Below, piece by piece: positions 16,524 through 25,084 of a stretch of 64,000 nt of DNA. The stretch is taken from contig JANSXX010000012.1 of NCBI GenBank assembly GCA_024742815.1, positions 1 through 64,000 on the forward strand, read 5' to 3'. Positions within the stretch are counted from its first letter, which is position 1. Every line of letters begins with the position of its first letter. The notes beneath the pieces were generated by a model. It worked only from the letters and a program-made list of their open reading frames with translations. It did no database searches and was not told the DNA's origin. Origin of the DNA: HXMU1420-13 sp024742815 (lineage in GTDB: Bacteria; Bacteroidota; Rhodothermia; Balneolales; Balneolaceae). The translations under genes and the position numbers were made by a program.

Positions 16524-17726
16524 TTATGAGGTTGAAATTCTGCGACAAAGCTCGATTAATGGGTTTCTAAAGAAAAGGAGTAGCAATGCAGTTATAGCTA
16601 GAAAACCACCACTACTGAGATATAATCCCGGAATGTCTAAAGAAACTTGAATGGGTTGAGTAGCAATAGGTGATAGAAATTGCCCTAAAAACACGAAAGT
16701 AGTGATGCCGCCCATAACTCGGCCACGAAATTTTTCCGGTGCTACTTCCGCAAGCCAGGTATTCACGTTTGGCATGAAAAGTCCAAATCCGATGCCGATT
16801 ATGATTAAGCCGAAAACTAAAAACCAAAGATTATCGGCAAAACTGATACCTGCATATCCAATACTTAACAACAAAAAAGCAGAAACAAGTATGTACACAT
16901 AGCCAATTCTGTGCTTGATCCATCCATAACACAAAGAAGTTATTCCTGCAAAAAGGGTTACCAAACCAATAGCTAATCCACTCGAAGTAGCTGAAGCGTT
17001 AAATGTGTCCATCAAAAAGAAAGGAAGATGAATGGGGATGGTGTAGAAAATTATTTGAGCGGAGAGAATAAGTCCATACACCAAGACGAGTAATTTCAGT
17101 AGGTCGGAAGCCGAAATTATGGAAGCAGACTCATCAGTTTTTGTTCTGTTCGTGCTAAGTTCAGGTTCGTGTAAAAACCGAATAGCTAAAGGCACAAATA
17201 ATAATGCTGAAAGATATATGGCAAAAGGGAATCTCCAGCTTAAGTCGGCCAGAAATCCTCCGGTAGTCAAAAAAATTACGCCCCCCAAAGCCATAAACGA
17301 AGATTGCATACCCAATGCTTTTGCACGTTCATTGCCCGAGTAATAATCCGAGAATAAAGTAATAACGGTGGTCATAATACCGGCAACTCCTAATCCCATG
17401 ATGGCTCTTCCGGCTAGTATTGCGAAGAGGGAATCCAAGAATAGCCCACTGCTTCCCGCTACCGCATACACAATCATACAGCTGATTAAGAATTTCTTTT
17501 TAGAATACCGATCGATGAGGGCTCCCGCTGCAAAAGCCCCCAGTACTATAAATAGACCAGGAATGGTAAGAACCAATCGAACCCAAAACTCTGCGTTTTC
17601 AACCGAGTTGAATTGTTCTTGCATAGCCGGTAAAGCCGGAGCTATGGTAGCTCCGGCCATTACCGTTAACGTGCTTGTTAATAGCAGTGTAAATAGCGTT
17701 AGTTTTGAGTTTTTTGAATGACTCAC
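16524..17726 (-). CDS. MFS drug/metabolite exporter (DHA1 type)
   Basis: 400 residues, about 12 membrane segments. The DHA1 signatures are visible: ATIAPALPAMQ in TM1, then the loop 2-3 motif GALIDRYSKKKFL and GRAIMGLGVAGIMTTVITL in TM4. It starts with GTG at 17726, three bases after the stop of the dioxygenase-like gene, so it is translated from the same message. As the transporter of the palindrome-controlled operon it probably expels aromatic or electrophilic compounds; inference from context. Confidence 0.82.
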   Translation of the reverse strand: MSHSKNSKLTLFTLLLTSTLTVMAGATIAPALPAMQEQFNSVENAEFWVRLVLTIPGLFIVLGAFAAGALIDRYSKKKFLISCMIVYAVAGSSGLFLDSLFAILAGRAIMGLGVAGIMTTVITLFSDYYSGNERAKALGMQSSFMALGGVIFLTTGGFLADLSWRFPFAIYLSALLFVPLAIRFLHEPELSTNRTKTDESASIISASDLLKLLVLVYGLILSAQIIFYTIPIHLPFFLMDTFNASATSSGLAIGLVTLFAGITSLCYGWIKHRIGYVYILVSAFLLLSIGYAGISFADNLWFLVFGLIIIGIGFGLFMPNVNTWLAEVAPEKFRGRVMGGITTFVFLGQFLSPIATQPIQVSLDIPGLYLSSGGFLAITALLLLFFRNPLIELCRRISTS

Positions 17727-17729
17727 GTA

Positions 17730-18656
17730 TTAATCCAGGCTAGGTAATGTGCGCTCGATAAGCTCACGGCGAGGTTCTAGCCACGGGGTTAGGATGAGTT
17801 TTTCACCAAGTTTCTCGAAATCCTCATCCACAGTGTAACCGGGGTCGTCGGTTGCCATTTCAAAAAGTACACCGCCCGGCTCGTGATAATATACACTCTT
17901 AAACCAATGACGATCTATGATACCGGTTGGGCGCAATCCTTTGCTCATTACTTTTTCGCGGAGTTCATTTAATTCGTCCTCATTTTTTGCGCGAAATGCA
18001 ACGTGATGCACAATGCCACGTCCTCCTTTGCCCGGTTCTTTATCACCGGTTTCGATAATAAGTGAACTACCAATTTTTGCATCGGTTTCGAACAAAGTTA
18101 GGTTTCCATTCGAAGAGGTTTCACTAAAGCCAAGCACATCGGTTAGAATATCAACAGTACCATCGGCTTCACTCAATTTTAATCGCGTAGATTCAAATCC
18201 TTGAATCGCCGATTCGATAGGCACAGTAATCTCATACGTACTTTCTTGTTCTTTGGCTCCTCCATCGAATACCAAATCCAATTCCAAGCCATCCGGATCG
18301 TTAAAGCGGATCGCTTGTTTGCCAAAAATCTCGAAGAAATCAGAGTGCTGAATATCCAGATAATTCAATCGCTCCAGCCAGAAATCTTGAGTTCCTTCAG
18401 GCACCTTTAGGGCAACATTCACGGCTTCACCCGTTCCGGTATTTCCTTTATGAGCTCTTGGCCATGGGAAAAATGTTAAACTAGAACCGGGTTGTGCGGC
18501 TTCGTTTCCATAAAATAAATGATATGTGCCCGGATCATCTTGATTTACCGATTTTTTTACCATGCGCATACCTAATCCACGTACATAAAAATCTACGTTG
18601 TCTTTCGGTGAGCCAGCTAACACGGTGATGTGATGTAATCCTTTATTGTGTTTCAT
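17730..18656 (-). CDS. Ring-cleaving dioxygenase-like VOC protein (MhqO/MhqE-like)
   Basis: 308 residues with two vicinal-oxygen-chelate (glyoxalase-fold) modules: GLHHITVLAGSPKDNVDFY at the N-terminus and GIVHHVAFRAKNEDEL from about 214. Likely metal ligands are His8/His9, His217/218 and Glu266 (GGVLFEMATDDPGY). The length and motif order match Bacillus MhqO/MhqE, proposed to open hydroquinone rings. It is the first gene of a three-gene operon with an MFS exporter and an MhqD-like esterase. A perfect palindrome lies 30 bases upstream of its ATG. Confidence 0.85.
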   Translation of the reverse strand: MKHNKGLHHITVLAGSPKDNVDFYVRGLGMRMVKKSVNQDDPGTYHLFYGNEAAQPGSSLTFFPWPRAHKGNTGTGEAVNVALKVPEGTQDFWLERLNYLDIQHSDFFEIFGKQAIRFNDPDGLELDLVFDGGAKEQESTYEITVPIESAIQGFESTRLKLSEADGTVDILTDVLGFSETSSNGNLTLFETDAKIGSSLIIETGDKEPGKGGRGIVHHVAFRAKNEDELNELREKVMSKGLRPTGIIDRHWFKSVYYHEPGGVLFEMATDDPGYTVDEDFEKLGEKLILTPWLEPRRELIERTLPSLD

Positions 18657-18686
18657 AATGTCTCCTTAATTAGTTTCCGAGCTAAA

Positions 18687-18722
18687 TTTACCAAATAGTT
18701 TAATGTTAAACTATTTGGTAAA
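18687..18722. promoter_or_regulatory. 17+17 bp perfect palindrome, probable MarR-type operator
   Basis: Arms 18687-18703 and 18706-18722 are exact reverse complements (TTTACCAAATAGTTTAA) around a TG. Located 30 bases before the dioxygenase start and about 90 bases before the divergent M48 protease. The core TAGTTTAA..TTAAACTA is a plausible MarR/MhqR-family site. No regulator gene is in the window. Confidence 0.75.
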
Positions 18723-18814
18723 TTCTATCTGCTCTATTGCATTTGTTGATGGAAGTTGTGCAAAGAAATGATGGCTATTCCCTATTTTCTGATCAAAACA
18801 ACAAACACTCCTTC

Positions 18815-20059
18815 ATGAACATTTACGCCATTGTAATTCTTTCAGCGCTGATCATCGACTATCTGATTGGATTGATCACAAATATCAAAAATCTGAAATC
18901 CCTTTCACCGGAATTGCCGGCCGAATTCGAAGGAGTATATGATGCCGAAACCTATGCAAAATCGCAGCAATACACACGGGTTAGAACGCAATTTGGGTTA
19001 ATTACCGGCACCTTTGATCTGTTTTTGCTACTCGTTTTTTGGTTTTACGGAGGCTTTAATGTGCTGGATCAATGGTTGCGAGGTTTTCCGTTCAGCGATT
19101 TGGTAAACGGATTATTATTTATTGGGATTTTACTCATAGCAAAATCTATCATTTCGCTACCGTTTAGTATTTATTCCACCTTTGTAATCGAAGAACAATT
19201 TGGGTTCAACAAAACAACGCCCAAAACTTTTTTACTAGATTTAATTAAAGGGTTGTTGCTGGGTGCACTTATCGGAATTCCATTATTGGCGGGAATTCTT
19301 GCATTTTTTATGTATGCCGGCGATTGGGCGTGGTTGTATGCATGGATTGCGGTAACGCTTTTCTCTTTGGGGATGCAATACGTGGCCCCAACATGGATTA
19401 TGCCACTGTTCAATAAATTTACCCCGCTCGAAGAAGGCGAACTCCGATCAGAAATTGAGCGCTATACCAAAAAAGTAGATTTCAACCTTAGTGGTTTGTT
19501 TGTGATTGATGGCTCAAAGCGATCCAGTAAATCGAATGCGTTTTTTACAGGTTTTGGAAAGAATAAGCGCGTTGCTTTGTATGACACTTTGATCGAGAAC
19601 CATACCACTCAGGAACTAGTGGCTGTGCTTGCCCACGAAATCGGGCATTACAAGAAGAAACACATCGTAAAAGGGATGTTGATCAGTGTGTTGCATACCG
19701 TTGTGCTCTTCTTTCTGTTATCCATATTTCTGGAAGAGCGCGGTTTATTCGATGCTTTTTATATGGAGGAAATGTCGGTGTACGCAGGTTTGGTATTCTT
19801 TGGAATGCTTTATGCTCCAATCGAAATGCTGTTATCGATTTTCATGCAGCTGTCGTCCCGCAAGCATGAATACGAAGCAGATGCTTATGCGGTAGAGACA
19901 ACCGGAAACAAAGAAGACATGATTTCTACCTTGAAAAAGCTATCAAAAGATAACTTGTCGAATCTTACCCCGCATCCATGGTACGTATTTCTGAATTATT
20001 CGCACCCACCCGTATTGCAACGGATTAAGGCGATCAGAGAATTAGAAACGGGTAATTGA
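18815..20059 (+). CDS. M48-family zinc metalloprotease (Ste24/CAAX protease 1-like)
   Basis: Start 18815 (MNIYAIVILSALIIDYLIG) places a membrane segment at the N-terminus; the frame is open to 18737 but the extra residues are polar. The N-terminal CAAX-protease extension has several membrane helices (about 1-225). The zinc site is HEIGH at 274-278 (VAVLAHEIGHYKKKH), with the third ligand Glu in RKHEYEADAYA. FTGFGKNKRVALYDTLI is the conserved strand before the active helix. Such bacterial Ste24 homologues act in membrane protein quality control. Divergent from the Mhq-like operon, so it could share the palindrome's control. Confidence 0.88.
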   Translation: MNIYAIVILSALIIDYLIGLITNIKNLKSLSPELPAEFEGVYDAETYAKSQQYTRVRTQFGLITGTFDLFLLLVFWFYGGFNVLDQWLRGFPFSDLVNGLLFIGILLIAKSIISLPFSIYSTFVIEEQFGFNKTTPKTFLLDLIKGLLLGALIGIPLLAGILAFFMYAGDWAWLYAWIAVTLFSLGMQYVAPTWIMPLFNKFTPLEEGELRSEIERYTKKVDFNLSGLFVIDGSKRSSKSNAFFTGFGKNKRVALYDTLIENHTTQELVAVLAHEIGHYKKKHIVKGMLISVLHTVVLFFLLSIFLEERGLFDAFYMEEMSVYAGLVFFGMLYAPIEMLLSIFMQLSSRKHEYEADAYAVETTGNKEDMISTLKKLSKDNLSNLTPHPWYVFLNYSHPPVLQRIKAIRELETGN

Positions 20060-20091
20060 TCTGTGATTTTTGTTAATTAGGAGAAAAAGTG

Positions 20092-20265
20092 ATGGGAAAG
20101 ACAGTAAAAGATAAAAAAGACATTCTTGCTGCTCTTAAAAAAAGCGGTAAAAATCGTGCAGATAAGAAGGAAAAGCTAGCCACCTTATTTGGGAAAATAA
20201 CTCTAAGGGAAGATCCTGTAGAATATCAACATAGAGTACGTGATTGGAATGACGATAATAGCTGA
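20092..20265 (+). CDS. Small antitoxin of a PIN-domain toxin pair
   Basis: 57 residues, starting at ATG 20092 with AGGAG eight bases upstream. It opens MGKTVKDKKDILAALK and is Lys-rich in the first half. The second half (LFGKITLREDPVEYQHRVRD, then WND) looks like the C-terminal toxin-binding tail of VapB-type antitoxins, which often end in a D-P-x-E-x-Q-x-x-x-R-x-x-W pattern. The stop overlaps the PIN gene start by 17 bases. No clear DNA-binding fold is visible. Called antitoxin mainly from the coupled order and tail motif. Confidence 0.7.
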   Translation: MGKTVKDKKDILAALKKSGKNRADKKEKLATLFGKITLREDPVEYQHRVRDWNDDNS

Positions 20266-20611
20266 TACTAATATCGTTTTATACTTTTTGGGGGGTGACG
20301 AGAACCTGAAATCTGTAATGCAGGATTTTGATATAATAGTTCCTTTTATAGTTGAAATTGAACTTTTATGCTATAACAATATCGATTCCTCAGAAGAAGA
20401 AGTAATTCGAGAATTCCTAAAGAACTCAATCATCTCTGAGTATAATGAACACATCAAATCTAATACGATAGAAATTAGAAAACGATATGGAATTAAAATA
20501 CCGGATGCTATGATTGCTGCTACATCATCATACTTGGGCTATCCATTACTAAGTGCTGATACGATTTTTAATAGAGTTGAAGAAATTACCTTTTTAAAAT
20601 ATTCACATTGA
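20249..20611 (+). CDS. PIN-domain toxin (VapC-like ribonuclease)
   Basis: About 120 residues; ATG 20249 (MTIIADTNIVLYFLGG) is used, a GTG three codons earlier is possible. Acidic PIN residues: Asp in ADTNIVLYF, Glu in VEIELLCY, Asp in IKIPDAMIAATSSYLGYPLLSAD (two Asp). This is a full VapC-like set for Mg-dependent RNA cleavage. It overlaps its antitoxin at the 5' end and the following trans-sulfuration gene by four bases at the 3' end. The module is more AT-rich than its neighbours, consistent with an insertion between the M48 and trans-sulfuration genes. Confidence 0.85.
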   Translation: MTIIADTNIVLYFLGGDENLKSVMQDFDIIVPFIVEIELLCYNNIDSSEEEVIREFLKNSIISEYNEHIKSNTIEIRKRYGIKIPDAMIAATSSYLGYPLLSADTIFNRVEEITFLKYSH

Positions 20612-21738
20612 GTAAATCCAAAAACATCGAAACCATTGCCATTCATAATGGCAGTAAGCATTGGTCGGGTAGCCGAGGAATTGCATCACCAATGGAACCG
20701 GCAACTACGTACGAACATGATATTTCGGGGTATCAGGAGGGAGATTTTATTTACTCGCGATACGAAAATCCTAACAGGTTGCAATTAGAACAGCTGTTAT
20801 GTTCGTTGGAACAAGGGGAAGCCTGTGCTGCTTTTTCATCTGGAGTTGCAGCCCTAACGGCCATATTTATGAGTGTTCCTAAAGGAGCACATGTTCTGAT
20901 TCCTGAAGATATGTATCACGGTTCTCGATCGCTACTTGAGACCTTCGCGAATCAATGGGGAATTTCCTACTCAAGTGTTGACACCACAAATCTTGAAGCA
21001 TTTGTCGAAGCCATACAGCCGGAGACAAAACTAGCCTTGCTTGAAAGTCCTTCCAACCCATTGCTGCTAATCACAGATCTGGAAAAAACGATTCATGTCG
21101 CTCATCAAAAAGGAGTTTCGGTGTGTGTGGATAACACATTTTCAACGCCATTCAATACAAATCCGATTGTATATGGTGCAGATTTTGTGATGCATTCTAC
21201 CAGTAAGTTTTTAGGAGGACATTCCGACATTATTGGTGGCGCAATTATCGCAGCAAAAGCTGATACCCAATTTGAAGCTATTCGAACTATTCAACGTAAA
21301 CAGGGCTCGGTTCCTTCTCCATTTGATTGCTGGTTATTAGCGCGCAGCATACGTTCATTTCCTCATCGCATGCGTATGCACAATCAAAATGCATGGGAAA
21401 TTGCACAGTTTTTGACCACTCAAGATTCGGTAGAGAAAGTATTCTATCCGGGACTTCCATCACATAAAGACCACGAAATAGCAGCGGCACAAATGAAAGG
21501 TTTTGGTGGCATGGTTTCATTATTGATAGATGGAGATGGTAACCGTGCCTTAGACATAGTCGGTCGAACTAAAATTATTCGTCGAGCCACAAGCTTAGGT
21601 GGAATAGAAAGTTTGTGGGAACATCGCCGCTCAAGCGAGGGAGAACATTCCACAACTCCTGAGAATCTTATTCGATTGAGTGTTGGTTTAGAGCATGTAA
21701 AGGATTTAGCCGAAGATTTGGCTCAAGCCCTTAAATGA
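20608..21738 (+). CDS. Trans-sulfuration PLP enzyme (cystathionine gamma-synthase/lyase family)
   Basis: 376 residues of the Cys/Met metabolism PLP family. Landmarks: YSRYENPNRLQLEQLLCSLEQG, the SSGVAALTAIF turn, DNTFSTPFNTNPIVYGAD, and Lys200 in HSTSKFLGGHSD as the Schiff-base Lys. The C-terminal part has SLGGIESLWEHRRS and LIRLSVGLEH, typical of synthases and lyases alike, so the exact reaction is not fixed. It starts with TTG inside the PIN toxin's stop (TTGA overlap). The next in-frame Met would remove 28 conserved residues. The unusual start may result from insertion of the toxin-antitoxin pair. Confidence 0.85.
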   Translation: MSKSKNIETIAIHNGSKHWSGSRGIASPMEPATTYEHDISGYQEGDFIYSRYENPNRLQLEQLLCSLEQGEACAAFSSGVAALTAIFMSVPKGAHVLIPEDMYHGSRSLLETFANQWGISYSSVDTTNLEAFVEAIQPETKLALLESPSNPLLLITDLEKTIHVAHQKGVSVCVDNTFSTPFNTNPIVYGADFVMHSTSKFLGGHSDIIGGAIIAAKADTQFEAIRTIQRKQGSVPSPFDCWLLARSIRSFPHRMRMHNQNAWEIAQFLTTQDSVEKVFYPGLPSHKDHEIAAAQMKGFGGMVSLLIDGDGNRALDIVGRTKIIRRATSLGGIESLWEHRRSSEGEHSTTPENLIRLSVGLEHVKDLAEDLAQALK

Positions 21739-21740
21739 TA

Positions 21741-23162
21741 CTAACACTCTCGCACAGGCAATATTATTTTAAACTGAGCGCCACCTTGTTCGCGATTAGA
21801 AACGGTTATAAATCCACCGTGTTGACGAATAATTTCGTTGGAGATAGCTAATCCAAGCCCGAGACCAAATTCTGCACCTTGGTTTTTTGTAGTAAAATTC
21901 GGTTCAAAAATACGATCGATGATTTCTTCTGAAATACCGGGGCCGTTATCCGAAATCAAGACGACTATCTTAAAATCACCTTCCGATTTCGTTTTGATCG
22001 ATATGTTGCCACCGTCGGGTAAGGCATCACAGGCATTCACCAATATATTTGTCCAAACCTGATTTAACTCACCCATCTTACCACAGGTTTTTGGAATATC
22101 TTTCAAGTCTAACTCCACATTCAGGTACTTCAAACGATGTGAGAGGATAAGAATAGTATCGTTTATGCCATCACGAATATCAATTTCTTCCCATTCGTTA
22201 TTGTCTTGCCGACTATAACTTTTAAGGCTCTTAACTAGATTTGCAATCCGTTCGCTTGCCACCTGTATGTTGTGGATGAACTTGCCCGATTCAAATTGCC
22301 GTACTAATTCATCCAGCCCCACATCTTTTTTGTAATCTAAGATTAGTTGGAGCGCTTCATCCGGCATTTGTGCAAGCTTACGAACTTGTGAGCGTTCTTT
22401 CACCCATGGAAACTGCTTTTGAATAGAAAGCATGCGTTTTCGTACATCGGTGCTATTTACCGGTTTGGAATCTAATCCGAGTTTAAAAATCGAAGAAACC
22501 GCACTGTTAGTCTGCATATCTCCAAAATTGGATTTCAACATTTCTGAGGAGCGCAAAAGAGCAGCAGCCGGGTTATTTACTTCGTGCGCAAAACCAGCTA
22601 CCAGTTCTCCCAGAGTTGCCATTTTCTCTTGATGCACCAGTTTTTGATGCGAACTTTCCAGTTGTTCATACGCAAGTTTAAGTTGCTCACCTTCATCTTC
22701 CAACTGCTTGTTCAACGCGTTCATTTTTGATTCAAGCTGAACATTTTTCTGGAAACGGGTAGCCATATTGCTCAGCATCAGTTTTTGAACAGGACTGCTA
22801 AGCTTTGGATGCTCGGTCATCACCGATTCGTATTCATCAGGGCGAATGCAAAGTGCAATAGTATTTTGGCGGCATATGCATGTGGTAAGCGAATCGTTAC
22901 CAGTTGTGAAAGCTACCAATCCCACAAAATGTCCGGGAGCAAGAGTTATAAGATCTAATTCGGTACCATCTTCACGCTGGTGATTGAGTGTAACTTCTCC
23001 TTCGAGCAACAAATACAAATGTGGAATAGGATCACCCTGCTGAAAAAGAACCTCTCCTTTAGAAAACGTGCGCAATAATTTTTGTAGTTCCGGTGATTCG
23101 GTAATGGCCTGCCGAATAAACCGAAGTAATTCTGGCCGATCTGAAAAAGCTTTAGAAGGCAT
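21741..23162 (-). CDS. Histidine kinase with cyclic-nucleotide-binding domain
   Basis: Residues 25-135 are a cNMP-binding beta-roll (FSKGEVLFQQGDPIPHLYLL, then LAPGHFVGLVAFTTG). A coiled coil spans about 140-180. Phospho-acceptor His193 sits in GFAHEVNNPAAALL. A helical region with repeated short helices covers 215-330, and the HATPase follows (NQVWTNILVNACDALPDGG, SDNGPGISEE, GLGLGLAI). No membrane helix. It overlaps the receiver gene by one base (last gene of the operon porin, DASS transporter, receiver, kinase). It is a paralogue of the 11472 kinase. Confidence 0.86.
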   Translation of the reverse strand: MPSKAFSDRPELLRFIRQAITESPELQKLLRTFSKGEVLFQQGDPIPHLYLLLEGEVTLNHQREDGTELDLITLAPGHFVGLVAFTTGNDSLTTCICRQNTIALCIRPDEYESVMTEHPKLSSPVQKLMLSNMATRFQKNVQLESKMNALNKQLEDEGEQLKLAYEQLESSHQKLVHQEKMATLGELVAGFAHEVNNPAAALLRSSEMLKSNFGDMQTNSAVSSIFKLGLDSKPVNSTDVRKRMLSIQKQFPWVKERSQVRKLAQMPDEALQLILDYKKDVGLDELVRQFESGKFIHNIQVASERIANLVKSLKSYSRQDNNEWEEIDIRDGINDTILILSHRLKYLNVELDLKDIPKTCGKMGELNQVWTNILVNACDALPDGGNISIKTKSEGDFKIVVLISDNGPGISEEIIDRIFEPNFTTKNQGAEFGLGLGLAISNEIIRQHGGFITVSNREQGGAQFKIILPVREC

Positions 23163-23659
23163 TAGTGATCCGTTATTTTATGCGTTCTCATGTATTCAGA
23201 AAGGCGTACGCTGTCCAAAATCATCATGTATTGCATAGGATTATACTTCCGCTCCATGATATAATTCGTTAGCTGTGTAGTTACAACTTCTTCCAACTGT
23301 TCTTTTGTCCACGGTTTAGCAATGTAATAATCTAGTTTAGCGTTGTTGATGGCCTGAATAGTATCTTCTAAACCTGCCTGACCGGTTACTAATACTTTTT
23401 TAGCTTCATGCTGAGCATTATTGGCTTGAAGTTCGATCAAAAAATCTACTCCATTTTGTCCGGGCATTACATGATCGCATAACACCAGGCCGATCTCATT
23501 TCCGGTGGCGTAAACATCTTTCACTACTTGTTTAGCTTCTTCGGATGAGTTGGCAGATTCAATGGGAAAATACTCCTCGAATTGCTCCAGATCATTTACT
23601 AGAGCTTCCATCACTTCCAGTTCGTCTTCAACTACGAGAATATATATTTGTCGATCCAT
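23162..23659 (-). CDS. Single-domain response regulator
   Basis: 165 residues: CheY-like receiver with acidic pocket VVEDELE (10-13), phospho-acceptor Asp62 (LVLCDHVMPGQNG) and Lys in YYIAKPWTKEQLEEVV. There is no effector domain; a 25-residue tail follows. It resembles the receiver domain of the 9721 fusion (LDYYxxKPW). The ATG is six bases from the DASS transporter stop and its stop overlaps the kinase. It probably shuttles phosphate from the kinase, with an unknown output. Confidence 0.85.
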   Translation of the reverse strand: MDRQIYILVVEDELEVMEALVNDLEQFEEYFPIESANSSEEAKQVVKDVYATGNEIGLVLCDHVMPGQNGVDFLIELQANNAQHEAKKVLVTGQAGLEDTIQAINNAKLDYYIAKPWTKEQLEEVVTTQLTNYIMERKYNPMQYMMILDSVRLSEYMRTHKITDH

Positions 23660-23665
23660 GACTGA

Positions 23666-25066
23666 TTAATTTAGAATGAAAGGCCAGTAGAACAAGGCAT
23701 AAATTACCACCAGTATAATTCCGAATATTCCTACAGAAATACCTGCTTTTGCCATGTTCGAAGTTTGAATGGTTCCTGTGCTCATTGCGATAGCATTAGG
23801 CGGAGTTGAAATTGGTAACATCATTGCCATACTTGCACTAACACCGATTACAAGACTTACGATTATAAGATTGAATCCATCGCCGGCAATCCCTGAAGTT
23901 GCCAAACTTACAGCCAAAGGAATAAGTAAGGTTGCTGTAACAGTATTCGACAAGAAGTTACTCATCAAGACAGAAACCGAAGCAAATACTACGAGAAGGG
24001 CAATGGTTCCAAATGCGCTCCACTCGATGCTACCGACAATCCATTCAGCCAATCCGGTGCTCTTCATCGAAATACCTAAAGAAATACCTCCGGCAACAAG
24101 CCATAGCACTTCCCATGGTAGTTTTCGGATATCTTCTTTGGTGATAACTCCACTTAGCGATAGAAATACAACCGGAATTAACGCGATGATAGCACTTTTT
24201 ACACCATGGAAACTTTCGGTTACCCAAAATAAAACGGTAGCCCCAAAAGCCAGATAAAGCAAAATTGCATTCGTAGAAGTATTGAACTTACCAGACATAT
24301 CAATTTCTACCGACGCGGCTTCAGGTTTAAACATTTTAAGCAGTAAAAACCAGGCAAATAACAATGCGATAACCACTAAAGGAGTAGCTAATATCATCCA
24401 TTCGCCAAATGGAATATTTATTCCTTGTTGAGAAAGTGCCCCAATAACAACGGCATTGGGTGGGGTTCCGATGGGAGTTGTAATACCGCCGATATTTGCC
24501 GCAAATGGAATGCTAAGCGCCAAGCCAATGCGCAATGGATCTGTTTTACTGATGCGAGCCATTATTGGGAGAATTACCGTCATCATCATAGCAGTAGTGG
24601 CTGTGTTGCTCATAAAGGCAGATAGCAGTGCAGTAACCACCATCAAGCCAAGCAAGATAGAGCCCGGTTTTTTGCCAAAGGGTGATAACAGAATTCGAGT
24701 GAGATTTCGATCCAGATCGTATTTAACGGCAGCATCAGCTAATACAAATCCGCCCAAAAATAAAATGATGATTGGACTAGCCAATGTGCCAATAAATTCT
24801 GTGTAATTGTTAGGCGAATACTCTGCCGTACTTTCGGGAAATAGAAAGCCTTGTTGGCTGAGTAGAATTACTTGTAAGAAAATAACCAATACTGATGTAG
24901 CATAGATTGGGAAGGGTTCGAGCATCCAATACGCTGCAGCCAGAAAGAAAATCCCCAAGGCAACATGGCCGGCATCCGACAGTCCTTCCAGATGAAAGAA
25001 AAAGGGAATAATCAAGCCAATTAGGCCGATTGCTATACCAATTAGTTGTTTTTTGTTGAGCTTCAT
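23666..25066 (-). CDS. SLC13/DASS-family anion transporter
   Basis: 466 residues, about 11 hydrophobic segments. Both DASS hairpin signatures are present: SNTATTAMMMTVILPIM near residue 153 and SNFLSNTVTATLLIPLAV near 370, each with the SNT motif that holds carboxylate and Na+. Paired TTPIGTPPNAVVIGAL and ISTPPNAIAMSTG segments follow them. Likely substrates are dicarboxylates or sulfate, not distinguishable here. It lies 18 bases after the porin gene, and the receiver and kinase follow, so the sensor genes are part of the transporter operon. Confidence 0.86.
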   Translation of the reverse strand: MKLNKKQLIGIAIGLIGLIIPFFFHLEGLSDAGHVALGIFFLAAAYWMLEPFPIYATSVLVIFLQVILLSQQGFLFPESTAEYSPNNYTEFIGTLASPIIILFLGGFVLADAAVKYDLDRNLTRILLSPFGKKPGSILLGLMVVTALLSAFMSNTATTAMMMTVILPIMARISKTDPLRIGLALSIPFAANIGGITTPIGTPPNAVVIGALSQQGINIPFGEWMILATPLVVIALLFAWFLLLKMFKPEAASVEIDMSGKFNTSTNAILLYLAFGATVLFWVTESFHGVKSAIIALIPVVFLSLSGVITKEDIRKLPWEVLWLVAGGISLGISMKSTGLAEWIVGSIEWSAFGTIALLVVFASVSVLMSNFLSNTVTATLLIPLAVSLATSGIAGDGFNLIIVSLVIGVSASMAMMLPISTPPNAIAMSTGTIQTSNMAKAGISVGIFGIILVVIYALFYWPFILN

Positions 25067-25084
25067 TACTTTGATGAGTGAGTG

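Noticed and set aside
24425..24806. Plus-strand frames opposite the DASS transporter
   Set aside because: Antisense shadows; DASS SNT motifs fix the coding strand.
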